From: Sabulitectum sp964571965
GTDB lineage: Bacteria; Fermentibacterota; Fermentibacteria; Fermentibacterales; JCC-6
DNA: 40,152 bases
Reading direction: 5' to 3'
Assembly: GCA_964571965.1 (NCBI GenBank)
Contig: CAZNFQ010000009.1
Coordinates: 1-40,152, forward strand
Shown: piece by piece, positions 8,767 to 16,667 of the stretch
Layout of the letters: each line of letters opens with the position of its first letter
How positions within the stretch are numbered: the first letter of the stretch is position 1
Made by a program: the position numbers and the translations under genes
The notes under the pieces: generated by a model
What the model was told of the DNA's origin: nothing
Database searches by the model: none
Seen by the model: only the letters and a program-made list of their open reading frames with translations

Positions 8767-9690
8767 GTGAGTCGATTCACGGTACTTACCCTGAACTGGA
8801 ACGGCAAAGACGTTCTCCAGCCCATGATCGAGTCTCTGGAGAAAGACCTGGAACGTCTTGACGGAGAGCTTCTTGTGTTTGACAACGGTTCCACGGATGG
8901 TTCACAGGACCAGGCGGAAGCCAGGTGGAAAGACCGTTCATGGTTTCATCTTGTCCGTTCTCCGGATAACCTCGGTTTCGCCGGCGGTGCCAACAGGGCC
9001 ATTGCCCACCTCGATTCGGAGGTAATAGTTCTGGCCAATTCAGATACGGTTTTTCTTCCCGGGAGCCTGGAGGTTCTTCTGGAAGCTGTGGAGGAGGACC
9101 GGAGCCATGGGATAACAGGACCCCGACTTCAGTGGCCGGATGGCACCCTTCAACCGTCCATGAGGGATTTCCCCTTTCCAGGAGCCCTTATCAGAGAACA
9201 CCTCCCCTTTTTCAGAAGACGCTGCGCGATTAATGATCCCCATGAAAGGGCTTGCCGGGTGGACTGGCTGGTAGGTGCGGTAATGGTTTTTCGCCGATCG
9301 CTTTTCAATGAAGCCGGAGGGTTCGACAAAGAGTTTTTCTTTTATCACGAGGAAACGGAACTTCAGTACAGATTGAACAAAATGGGATACAGATCCTTCT
9401 TCGTCCCCCGTGCCTGTGTTATGCATATTGAAGGAGCCTCTGCCAGGCAGAAGTTTGGTCACGCCACATACACGAAGTATATTCATGCGAAGATAAAGTT
9501 TCTTCGAAAACACGGATATGCAGGCTCTGTGACTCTTTTCAGAGTGTTCATGGGGTTTTTGCAGTGGTGCAGACTCGCTGCCGGTCTTCTTGTTCCCGGT
9601 CTCAGGCGGCGGGATATCAGGTTCACCTTCTCTTACTGCAGGATGGCTTTGAAAGAGCTTTTCCGGCGTGATGGACGGGACAACAGATGA
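8767..9690 (+). CDS. Family 2 glycosyltransferase (WbbL/rhamnosyltransferase-like)
   Basis: A GT-A fold transferase of about 307 residues. Visible motifs are VLTLNWNG at the start, DNGSTDGS, NLGFAGGANRA, the LANSDT motif in the nucleotide-sugar/metal site, and the acceptor-side GGFDKEFFFYHEETELQYRL. These are typical of WbbL-like enzymes that add rhamnose or related sugars to lipid-linked glycans. The chosen start is GTG at 8767, one base after the previous stop and with AAGGATGG upstream. An ATG at 8725 would overlap the M23 gene and add a tail outside the fold. Its end overlaps the carbamoyltransferase start as ATGA, so the two are probably co-translated and act on the same glycan. Confidence 0.9.
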   Translation: MSRFTVLTLNWNGKDVLQPMIESLEKDLERLDGELLVFDNGSTDGSQDQAEARWKDRSWFHLVRSPDNLGFAGGANRAIAHLDSEVIVLANSDTVFLPGSLEVLLEAVEEDRSHGITGPRLQWPDGTLQPSMRDFPFPGALIREHLPFFRRRCAINDPHERACRVDWLVGAVMVFRRSLFNEAGGFDKEFFFYHEETELQYRLNKMGYRSFFVPRACVMHIEGASARQKFGHATYTKYIHAKIKFLRKHGYAGSVTLFRVFMGFLQWCRLAAGLLVPGLRRRDIRFTFSYCRMALKELFRRDGRDNR

Positions 9691-11402
9691 CAGCTATTCT
9701 CGGGTTGAACTGCTACAAGCATGATGCGGCTGCAGCGCTTCTCATCGACGGTGAACTGGTTGGTGCCGCCGAAGAGGAGAGATTTACAAGAAGAAAGCAT
9801 GATCCGGGTTACCCGAAGAATGCCATAAACTTCCTTCTGAAGAATTCGGGACTGAAACCGGGAGATATCCAGCATACCGCATACTATATGATTCCCGGGA
9901 ATGTCCGCAGAGAGACCTTCAGAGCATTCCCAGGCTACTTTTCCAGGCAGGGCGCATTCAGGTTTTTCCTGGGGCAGCTGGGGGGATCCATTCGAATGAG
10001 TTCCATTCCCTCCAGGATGAAGGAGCATCTGGGTGATTCATTTGCGCCCCGTTTCCACTTCATAGACCACCATGTTGCCCATGCCTGGTCCGCCTGGCTG
10101 GGAGCGGGATGCAGGGACACCGCGGTTCTTTCCATGGACGGTGCCGGAGAAAGGCACTCCAGCCTTACAGCTTCCATAGGCGAGAGCGGCCTTGTGGAAT
10201 ACAGCCGTACGCATCTTCCTGATTCTCCCGGTCTGTTCTATTCCGCCCTTACAGCTTACCTGGGTTTCACTCCGGATAATGACGAATACAAGGTTATGGG
10301 TCTCTCCAGTTATGGGAAACCGGAATATCTGGATCTTTTCAGAAGGATAATCCGTGCCGAAAACGGCAGGTTCATTATTGACAGAAGCCTGCTCGATGTT
10401 TCCATGGGTGTACACCATGCTTCCTTCAGCAAGGAGGTTTCAGATATCATCGGTCCTCCCAGGGACAAGTCCGGGGGTGATCCGAAGTCTGTGCATGAAA
10501 ACATTGCGGCAAGCGCACAGAGAGCCCTTGAAGAGGCCGGGATGTCCATGGTTGAATTCCTTCGGGAAAGGACTGATAGCGACCTTCTGGTGGTGTCAGG
10601 CGGAACGGCATTGAACTGCGTGATGAACGGGCTGTTCGAACGGAATAGCGGTTTCAGCGAAGTTTTGCCCTTTCCCGCTCCCAACGATTCAGGAACATCT
10701 GTGGGGGCCGCAGTCGCCGTTCACAGGAAAATGTATCCGGAAACGGCCCTGAAACCACTGGACACTATGTACCTGGGGCCGGGTTTCACGGATGCGGAGA
10801 TTCGTGAAGATCTTCACATGGCTAAACTTAATCCTTCAATGCCCCGGGATCTTGCGGCAAAAGCGGCAGCCATGATAGCTGACGGCAAGGTGGTGGGACT
10901 TTACCAGGGCAGGATGGAGTTCGGTCCGAGAGCCCTTGGTAACAGGTCGATACTGGCTGATCCCAGGCGAGCCGAAATGAAGGATGTGGTGAACGGGGTA
11001 GTGAAGCATCGCGAAGGCTTCAGGCCATTTGCGCCGGCGTGTCTTGAGGAGGATGCCGGGAAGTATTTCCATGGGTGCGTGAAGTCATCATACATGATAA
11101 AAACATATCCTGTGGTTCAGGGGATGGGAGAAGTCATTCCAGCTGTTACTCATGTGGATAATACCGCCAGAGTTCAGACCGTATCCAGAGAAGAGAATCC
11201 CTTCTATTACGATGTTATAAAGGCATTCAAGGATATCACCGGGGTTTCAGTCATTCTTAACACCAGCTTCAATATCAGAGGCGAACCCATTGTAAACACC
11301 CCTGTGGACGCGGTAAGATGTTTTTACGGAACGGGTATTGACGCTCTGCTGATGCCGCCGTATCTCCTTGTTAAGGAAAATGTTCAGGAGATGAGGGACT
11401 GA
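9687..11402 (+). CDS. NodU/CmcH-family O-carbamoyltransferase
   Basis: A full-length (571 residues) member of the family that transfers carbamoyl groups from carbamoyl phosphate, via carbamoyl-AMP, to sugar or antibiotic hydroxyls. It begins ILGLNCYKHDAAAALL, has the metal-binding DHHVAHAWSA (about 127-136) and VSGGTALNC, and a YrdC-like C-terminal part with EFGPRALGNRSILADPR (about 410-426) and ILNTSFNIRGEPIV. ATG overlaps the glycosyltransferase stop by four bases. With the GT2 gene and the RmlD-like reductase downstream, a carbamoylated deoxysugar in a surface glycan is a reasonable inference. The substrate is not determined by sequence. Confidence 0.93.
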   Translation: MTAILGLNCYKHDAAAALLIDGELVGAAEEERFTRRKHDPGYPKNAINFLLKNSGLKPGDIQHTAYYMIPGNVRRETFRAFPGYFSRQGAFRFFLGQLGGSIRMSSIPSRMKEHLGDSFAPRFHFIDHHVAHAWSAWLGAGCRDTAVLSMDGAGERHSSLTASIGESGLVEYSRTHLPDSPGLFYSALTAYLGFTPDNDEYKVMGLSSYGKPEYLDLFRRIIRAENGRFIIDRSLLDVSMGVHHASFSKEVSDIIGPPRDKSGGDPKSVHENIAASAQRALEEAGMSMVEFLRERTDSDLLVVSGGTALNCVMNGLFERNSGFSEVLPFPAPNDSGTSVGAAVAVHRKMYPETALKPLDTMYLGPGFTDAEIREDLHMAKLNPSMPRDLAAKAAAMIADGKVVGLYQGRMEFGPRALGNRSILADPRRAEMKDVVNGVVKHREGFRPFAPACLEEDAGKYFHGCVKSSYMIKTYPVVQGMGEVIPAVTHVDNTARVQTVSREENPFYYDVIKAFKDITGVSVILNTSFNIRGEPIVNTPVDAVRCFYGTGIDALLMPPYLLVKENVQEMRD

Positions 11403-11403
11403 G

Positions 11404-12768
11404 GTGAGCATCATACTTGGACGGGGAACCGTCCTCATAGTTGATTCCGATACGGAAAGAGCTTCCAGAATCCGTGCACAGGCATCGGATTTCGGGTACA
11501 ACTGTACCGTTGAGGGAACAGCCAGAACCGCACTCAGAAGGGTTAAGACAAGGGCTGTAAACGTAATCGTGGCCAGCTCCGAGCTTACCGATCTTCACAT
11601 GGATACCTTCCTGGAGTCCCTCTCCAGAGCAAATGTGGATTCAAGTGTGGTTATCTACGGCAAGAACATCAGCGCTGCAAAAGCCATTGAATGGATGAGG
11701 GCAGGGGTGGTGGACATACTCCTGGATCCCTCGGATGGTGAAGCCCTTAGAAACGCTTTACAGACGTCATTTGCCAGGTCTTCTCTGAAACTGGTGTCCA
11801 GATCCGCGCCCCATCAGAAAACCACAGCGCGTGATCCGGGCGGCAGGATGCTTTACAGAAGCAGATCCATGATCGAACTCATGAAAAAGGCGGCCCGGGT
11901 GGCACCGGTCAAAGCCACTGTGCTTCTTTCAGGAGAGAGCGGAACCGGTAAAGATGTTCTAGCACGTGAGATCCACTCCCTCAGCCGAAGACCGGGTAAC
12001 TACATTGCCATCAACTGCGCCGCCATTCCGGAAACCCTTCTGGAAAGCGAGCTCTTCGGTCATGAAAGGGGAGCGTATACCGGCGCCGAGACTCAGAGGC
12101 AGGGCAAATTCGAAGCTGCTGATTCGGGAACCCTTCTCCTTGATGAAATTGGTGATATGCCCCTTCCGGTTCAGGCTAAGCTTCTCCGGGTTCTCGAGGA
12201 GGAAACCGTTACCAGGCTTGGAGGCAACAGGCCGATTCCAGTGGATGTCAGGGTTATAGCAGCCACCAACAGGGATCTCCTGGAGATGGTTCAGGATGGC
12301 AGTTTCCGTGAAGACCTTTACTACAGACTCAAGGTCATAGAGCTTCACATTCCTCCACTCAGATCAAGGAAAACCGACATTCCGCTCCTTGCAATGGCTC
12401 TTCTCAGGCAGGCGGCGGAAAGGCACAACCTCTCCATGCCCGAGGTGGAACCCGAAGTCATTCAGAGGTTGAAGACCTATCGCTGGCCGGGCAACGTAAG
12501 ACAGCTTCGAAACATGATGGAGAGCATTCTGGTAACCTGCGGCGACAGAATTACCATCGAAGATCTTCCGCCGGAGTTCGAAAGGGAAAGGGATGACACC
12601 TGCAGTACCCTGGAACTGTGTCTGCCAATGGTAATCTCGGAGGTTGAGGAAGAGGTTATAAAGAAAACCCTGGAACTCACCGGGGGTAATAAAACAAGAA
12701 CCGCTTCACTTCTCGGCATCGGAAGAAGAACTCTTCAGAGAAAACTTGAATCCTACGAATCGAAATAG
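11404..12768 (+). CDS. Sigma-54 activator with degenerate (pseudo-)receiver domain
   Basis: A 454-residue protein with the REC-AAA+-Fis HTH layout. The AAA+ domain is fully canonical: Walker A GESGTGKD (177-184), GAYTGA sigma-54 loop (223-228), Walker B GTLLLDEIG (242-250), and a C-terminal helix-turn-helix (about 415-450). The receiver-like N-terminus keeps acidic Asp14 and Asp16. However, the phosphoacceptor position is Ser58 (VIVASSELTD), the Thr position is Tyr85 and the conserved Lys is Asp108 (ILLDPSD). It therefore probably does not respond to phosphorylation. GTG is the start, one base after the carbamoyltransferase stop. It sits inside the envelope run, so it may regulate it in response to some other signal. 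Confidence 0.93.
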   Translation: MSIILGRGTVLIVDSDTERASRIRAQASDFGYNCTVEGTARTALRRVKTRAVNVIVASSELTDLHMDTFLESLSRANVDSSVVIYGKNISAAKAIEWMRAGVVDILLDPSDGEALRNALQTSFARSSLKLVSRSAPHQKTTARDPGGRMLYRSRSMIELMKKAARVAPVKATVLLSGESGTGKDVLAREIHSLSRRPGNYIAINCAAIPETLLESELFGHERGAYTGAETQRQGKFEAADSGTLLLDEIGDMPLPVQAKLLRVLEEETVTRLGGNRPIPVDVRVIAATNRDLLEMVQDGSFREDLYYRLKVIELHIPPLRSRKTDIPLLAMALLRQAAERHNLSMPEVEPEVIQRLKTYRWPGNVRQLRNMMESILVTCGDRITIEDLPPEFERERDDTCSTLELCLPMVISEVEEEVIKKTLELTGGNKTRTASLLGIGRRTLQRKLESYESK

Positions 12769-12790
12769 ACTTTAATCGAGGGGAGAAGGT

Positions 12791-13750
12791 ATGAGGGTTG
12801 TCACACCGAAGACAATCGGAGCCAGACAGGTTCTCTTCGCGGTTGCGGCTGTGGTGCTGGTCATCTGGTTTCTCAACGGAGGACCGTTCTACATAGTCGG
12901 ACCCGAAGAGCAGGGCGTGGTGCTAACGTTCGGAAAGCTTACGTCCATTAACGGCCCGGGATTCCACTTCAAGCTGCCCTGGCCTGTTCAGACGGTGATC
13001 AAGGCTCCGGTGAACATAGTACAGAGGATAGAGATAGGATTCAGATCCATAGAATCACATGGGGCAACCGAGTACATAGGCTTCAATGATCCGGATATGC
13101 TTCTCGAGGCTCAGATGCTCACAGGGGACGAAAACATCATCAACTGCTCGGTTATAGTTCAGTATCGCATAGGCAATGCTGCGGATTTCCTGTTCAACGT
13201 AAGGGAACCCGCTGAAACCCTCAGGGATATCTCAGAAGCATCCATCCGGCAGGTCATAGGCGACAACGCAGTTGACGCCGTGCTAACCACCGGTAAACTC
13301 GAAATGCAGACCCGCATAATGGACCAGGTGCAGGAGATGGTAGACACCTACGGAATGGGTCTTGACATCGTAGCCGTTCAGCTAAAGGACGTGCAGCCTC
13401 CAGCCCAGGTTTCCGATGCATTCAAGGATGTTGCCACTGCCCGTGAAGATATGCAGTCTTACATAAACGATGCAGAGGGTTACCGTAACCAGGTCATTCC
13501 AGAAGCCCGTGCCGATTCTGTTACCATGGTGAATGAAGCCCTGGGCTATGCGGCTGTGAGGATCAATACCGCCCGTGGAACAGCGGAGAGGTTCACGGCT
13601 GTTGCCGCGGAGTTTTCTAAAAGCCCGGTGGTTACAGCTTCCAGGCTTCACCTGGAGATGCTGAGGGACGTCATGCAGGACGTGCACCTCACCATAGTTG
13701 CAGAGGACGCCGGGGCACTGACCCACTATAACCTTGAGGGAGGTATGTGA
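12791..13750 (+). CDS. hflK: HflK-like SPFH/band 7 membrane protein
   Basis: The 319-residue product has one N-terminal membrane helix (about 13-30) and then an SPFH domain starting YIVGPEEQGVVLTFGK, with GPGFHFKLPWP and the long C-terminal helix (DAFKDVATAREDMQSYINDAEGYRNQVIPEARADS) characteristic of HflK. In other bacteria HflK and HflC form a large cage around the FtsH protease and limit its access to membrane substrates. The gene has a good GGGGAGAAGG ribosome-binding site and overlaps hflC by one base. No ftsH is present in the window. It is shorter than the E. coli protein, lacking the long Gly-rich N-terminus. Confidence 0.9.
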   Translation: MRVVTPKTIGARQVLFAVAAVVLVIWFLNGGPFYIVGPEEQGVVLTFGKLTSINGPGFHFKLPWPVQTVIKAPVNIVQRIEIGFRSIESHGATEYIGFNDPDMLLEAQMLTGDENIINCSVIVQYRIGNAADFLFNVREPAETLRDISEASIRQVIGDNAVDAVLTTGKLEMQTRIMDQVQEMVDTYGMGLDIVAVQLKDVQPPAQVSDAFKDVATAREDMQSYINDAEGYRNQVIPEARADSVTMVNEALGYAAVRINTARGTAERFTAVAAEFSKSPVVTASRLHLEMLRDVMQDVHLTIVAEDAGALTHYNLEGGM

Positions 13751-14850
13751 TGAGAATACCTGCAAAACTCAAGGGATGCGTTACCGGGGTCATCGTTCTT
13801 TTCGGTCTTCTCGTGTTCTTCGGAGCTTTCTTCATCGTTGATGAAACCGAGCAGGCGGTGATACTTCAGCTTGGGCGTCCGGTGAAAGTGATAATCGGAA
13901 ACAGAACCGAAGATGAACTTGCTGAGATGGAAGAGTGGATGGCTGATAATGCACCGGGTGTTTCACTCAGCTCAGGAGCCGGTCTGTATTTCAAGATTCC
14001 GTTCCTGCAGCAGGTAAGAATGTTCGACGACAGACTTCTGGAATACGATGACGCACCCTCCGATGTGGTAACCAGGGATAAGAAACACCTTCAGGTTGAT
14101 TGTTATGCCAGATGGCGCATAGCAAATCCCCTTCTCTTCCTGCAGAGCGTACAGACCATCAATGCCGCCCAGTCACGCCTGGATGACGTGATCTATTCTG
14201 TACTGAGGCAGGAGATTGGCCGAAGCGATCTGATCCATATTGTCAGGAATACGAATGCTCCCGTTGGTCTGGGTGAGTATGTGACCCTTGTGGATAACGT
14301 TTCCTACAGCGATACCACCGAAGAGAATATCACCATGACAGGCAGTGGAGAGATAGTCGAGGTGATAAGGCTTATCAGGATCCCCGAGGGTCAGGGCAGG
14401 GAGGCTCTTCTTACACGGGTCACCAACTCCACCAGGATCATGACCGAGGAATACGGTATTCAGCTTATAGACGTCAGGATCAAGAGAGCGGATCTCCCGT
14501 CGGAGAACCTTCAGGCCGTGTTCACCAGGATGCAGGCCGAGAGGAACAGGATATCCACAAGGTACCGAGCGGAGGGTCGCAGGATGGCACAGACCATACT
14601 CGCTGAAACAGACCTCCGTGTGGACAGCATAAGGTCACTGGCGGAATTGAACTCGCTGAGGATCAGAGGCACGGCAGACAGTACCGCTGCTTCAATATAC
14701 GCTTCAGCATACCAGTCTTATCCTGATTTCTACAGGTTCATGGAATCTCTGGAAACCCTGGACAGGATCGTAGGTTCGGATGACGAACTGGTACTGAGTA
14801 CAGACGGTATTTTTGCGTACTTTGCATCTCCTCCGGGTGAGATGAGGTGA
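13750..14850 (+). CDS. hflC: HflC-like SPFH/band 7 membrane protein
   Basis: A 366-residue partner of HflK. It has an N-terminal membrane helix (about 10-30), VDETEQAVILQLGRPV at the start of the SPFH domain, GLYFKIPFLQQVRMFDDRLLEYD, and YGIQLIDVRIKRADLPSENLQAVFTRM, which is diagnostic of HflC. An insertion of roughly 50 residues after the IHIVRNTN region makes it longer than typical. The ATG at 13750 overlaps the hflK stop (TGATG). A GTG three bases upstream is an alternative. The gene ends overlapping the next start as GTGA. Confidence 0.92.
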   Translation: MRIPAKLKGCVTGVIVLFGLLVFFGAFFIVDETEQAVILQLGRPVKVIIGNRTEDELAEMEEWMADNAPGVSLSSGAGLYFKIPFLQQVRMFDDRLLEYDDAPSDVVTRDKKHLQVDCYARWRIANPLLFLQSVQTINAAQSRLDDVIYSVLRQEIGRSDLIHIVRNTNAPVGLGEYVTLVDNVSYSDTTEENITMTGSGEIVEVIRLIRIPEGQGREALLTRVTNSTRIMTEEYGIQLIDVRIKRADLPSENLQAVFTRMQAERNRISTRYRAEGRRMAQTILAETDLRVDSIRSLAELNSLRIRGTADSTAASIYASAYQSYPDFYRFMESLETLDRIVGSDDELVLSTDGIFAYFASPPGEMR

Positions 14851-15593
14851 AGCATCTCTTCCTCACCGGTGCCACAGGGCGCCTGGGAAGAACGATACAG
14901 GCTGATTTCACTGAAGAATGGGTCATGCACCCCTGCTCCCGGAGCAGGGGTGTGGACCTGTGCTCGGCAAAACCCGGGGAAGTGTTTCCCGAACAGACGG
15001 ATTTCTGCCTGAACTGTGCCGCTGTTTCCTCCCGGGGCGGCTGCGTGAAAAATCCATCTGAGGCTTTTCTGCTTAATTCAGTCTGGCCGGCAAGGCTTGC
15101 GGAGTACTGCATCCAGAACGGGAAAAGACTGGTTCACATATCCACCGACCTCGTTTATTCAGGAGGTATCCCCCCGTATACCGAAAGCTCACCTGCGGTA
15201 CCGAAGTCCCTCTACGGCTGGACCAAGCTTCTTGGAGACAGGGCGGTGCTAAGGCGGAATCCCGGGGCTCTTGTTGTAAGAACCTCTGTGCTTGTGGGGA
15301 AAAGCGGTGCCGTGAATCCTACCTTCACCGAGGATATTCTAACTGGAAAGGCGAAGCAGTTTCACGTGGACTGTTTCAGAAACCACACTGACATACATCT
15401 TCTTGCCGGATACCTGGAAAGGGCTCTCGGTTCTGCTTTTTCCGGTCTTGTTCTGGCTTCTGCTCCCTACTCTGAATCCCGTGCAGCATACGCCAGCTTC
15501 ATACTGAACCATGACATTACCCTTATTCCCGCACCTGATCACCTGGCAAAGGACCTTACACTGAGGCCCTCCGTAAGTTTGACAAATAACTGA
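14847..15593 (+). CDS. RmlD-like NAD(P)-dependent sugar reductase
   Basis: A 248-residue extended short-chain dehydrogenase. It has GATGRLG nucleotide-binding glycines (8-14), NCAAVSS, the ISTDLVYSG segment and the YGWTK catalytic Tyr/Lys. The C-terminal RPSVSLTNN resembles the RP-x-SL ending of dTDP-4-dehydrorhamnose reductases. These make dTDP-L-rhamnose or related sugars. It is somewhat shorter than typical RmlD (~290). GTG start overlaps the hflC stop (GTGA). The last nine codons lie in one arm of the 27-bp inverted repeat, so the extreme C-terminus may have been remodelled. Its presence with GT2 and carbamoyltransferase genes fits surface-glycan synthesis. Confidence 0.82.
   Translation: MKHLFLTGATGRLGRTIQADFTEEWVMHPCSRSRGVDLCSAKPGEVFPEQTDFCLNCAAVSSRGGCVKNPSEAFLLNSVWPARLAEYCIQNGKRLVHISTDLVYSGGIPPYTESSPAVPKSLYGWTKLLGDRAVLRRNPGALVVRTSVLVGKSGAVNPTFTEDILTGKAKQFHVDCFRNHTDIHLLAGYLERALGSAFSGLVLASAPYSESRAAYASFILNHDITLIPAPDHLAKDLTLRPSVSLTNN
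15564..15590 (+). repeat. Left arm of 27-bp inverted repeat
   Basis: This matches the reverse complement of 16641-16667 at 25 of 27 positions; the mismatches are at 15569 and 15582. It ends at the base before the TGA of the RmlD-like gene. Confidence 0.9.
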
Positions 15594-15642
15594 TTTTGTC
15601 GGTAACTCTCCATAGAGGAATTCATGCTCAAGGGGAGGAACA

Positions 15643-16632
15643 GTGTCTTACGGAAGAAGATTCGACTGGCCAGGGGCGTTACATCATGTAATGTCCAGAG
15701 GTGTGAACGGCATGGAGATTTTCAAAACTGCCCGGCACAAACTTGATTTCATGGGAATGATGGGGAACTACCTCCCCAAGGCTGGTCTGAGGATCCACGC
15801 CTGGGCAATAATGAATAATCACTTTCACTTGCTTACTGAAACGGGAGAGGTTCCGCTTTCGGCTGTTATGCAGCGACTTCTTACTAAATGGGCCATGGGG
15901 TACAACCACATGGAGAAAAGACAGGGAAGGGTTTTCCAGGGCAGATACAGATCAATACTTGTGGATAAGGAAAAGTACTTCTTTACCCTTATGGCATACA
16001 TTAACATGAACCCTCTCAGATCAGGCTATGTGAGATCTGAGGAAGACCTTGAAAATTATCAGTTCAGCGGCCATTGCCATTCTAAGGGCGCTGGAAAGGG
16101 TTATCCATGGGAGAGCCCTTCCGGTGATTTGCATAGACATTCCTACAGGGAAGCAGTACTCCGTTTGAAGAAGGAAATGGAAGGGCTGGTTAAACATGAC
16201 GAACCTGTACCTTCTGAAATGGTGATTGACGCACGGGGAATACTGCCTGCTTCCGGTGTTATTCCCCGCGATACAACTGACCACAGGATTTTCATAAAGG
16301 GTGACCGTGAATTCGTGATGGATGTTATTAGTGGGGAAACTGATAGACGACTGCAGCCCATAAGGAGCCGCCTGCTTCAGCACAGCGAAGCTTTGAAAGC
16401 ACTTGAAAAAGTCTGCGGGCTTTGTTCGGTGTCTGAAACGGCTTTGCGGGGAGCATCCCGAAGGAATGAAACAGTTCAGGCCAGAAAACTCCTGATACAT
16501 TACCTTATTCTCTTCTGCGGCTTCAGTTTTTCCGATGCAGGAAGATTTCTCGGAAGGTCCAGGCAGGCGGCTGCTGCAGCTTTTAAATCCCCAATGAACA
16601 AGCCCATGCTTAAAGCGTTGCAGAACAAGTAA
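15643..16632 (+). CDS. REP-associated tyrosine transposase (Y1/HUH, RAYT-like)
   Basis: A 329-residue single-strand DNA transposase of the IS200-related Y1 superfamily. It opens RRFDWPGALHHVMSRGVNG and has the HUH motif His60-Phe-His62 in NNHFHLL, a candidate catalytic Tyr87 (GYNHM), GRVFQGRYRSILVD and YINMNPLRSGYV, all typical of RAYT proteins. The C-terminal half ends in a DnaA domain IV-like helix-turn-helix (ARKLLIHYLILFCGFSFSDAGRFLG). GTG start with GGGGAGG upstream. RAYTs usually occur as single-copy genes near REP palindromes. This one is enclosed by an inverted repeat. The frame is intact, so it may be active. Confidence 0.92.
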   Translation: MSYGRRFDWPGALHHVMSRGVNGMEIFKTARHKLDFMGMMGNYLPKAGLRIHAWAIMNNHFHLLTETGEVPLSAVMQRLLTKWAMGYNHMEKRQGRVFQGRYRSILVDKEKYFFTLMAYINMNPLRSGYVRSEEDLENYQFSGHCHSKGAGKGYPWESPSGDLHRHSYREAVLRLKKEMEGLVKHDEPVPSEMVIDARGILPASGVIPRDTTDHRIFIKGDREFVMDVISGETDRRLQPIRSRLLQHSEALKALEKVCGLCSVSETALRGASRRNETVQARKLLIHYLILFCGFSFSDAGRFLGRSRQAAAAAFKSPMNKPMLKALQNK

Positions 16633-16640
16633 TTGTGAAC

Positions 16641-16667
16641 GTTATTTGACAAACTTACGGATGGCCT
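16641..16667 (-). repeat. Right arm of 27-bp inverted repeat
   Basis: Inverted copy of 15564-15590. It contains the stop codon and last codons of uvrA (AIRKFVK) and starts nine bases after the RAYT stop. Confidence 0.9.

Larger units (their letters stand above)
15564..16667. mobile_element. Possible REP-associated transposase element bounded by 27-bp inverted repeat
   Basis: The RAYT gene at 15643-16632 lies between two 27-base arms (15564-15590 and 16641-16667) that are inverted copies with 25 of 27 matches. The core is CCGTAAGTTTG-N-CAAATAAC. The arms form the last codons of the RmlD-like gene and of uvrA, in different reading frames, so the similarity is at DNA level. No target-site duplication was identified. 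It could be a mobile unit, or a transposase gene lodged inside an earlier palindromic terminator. Confidence 0.55.
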
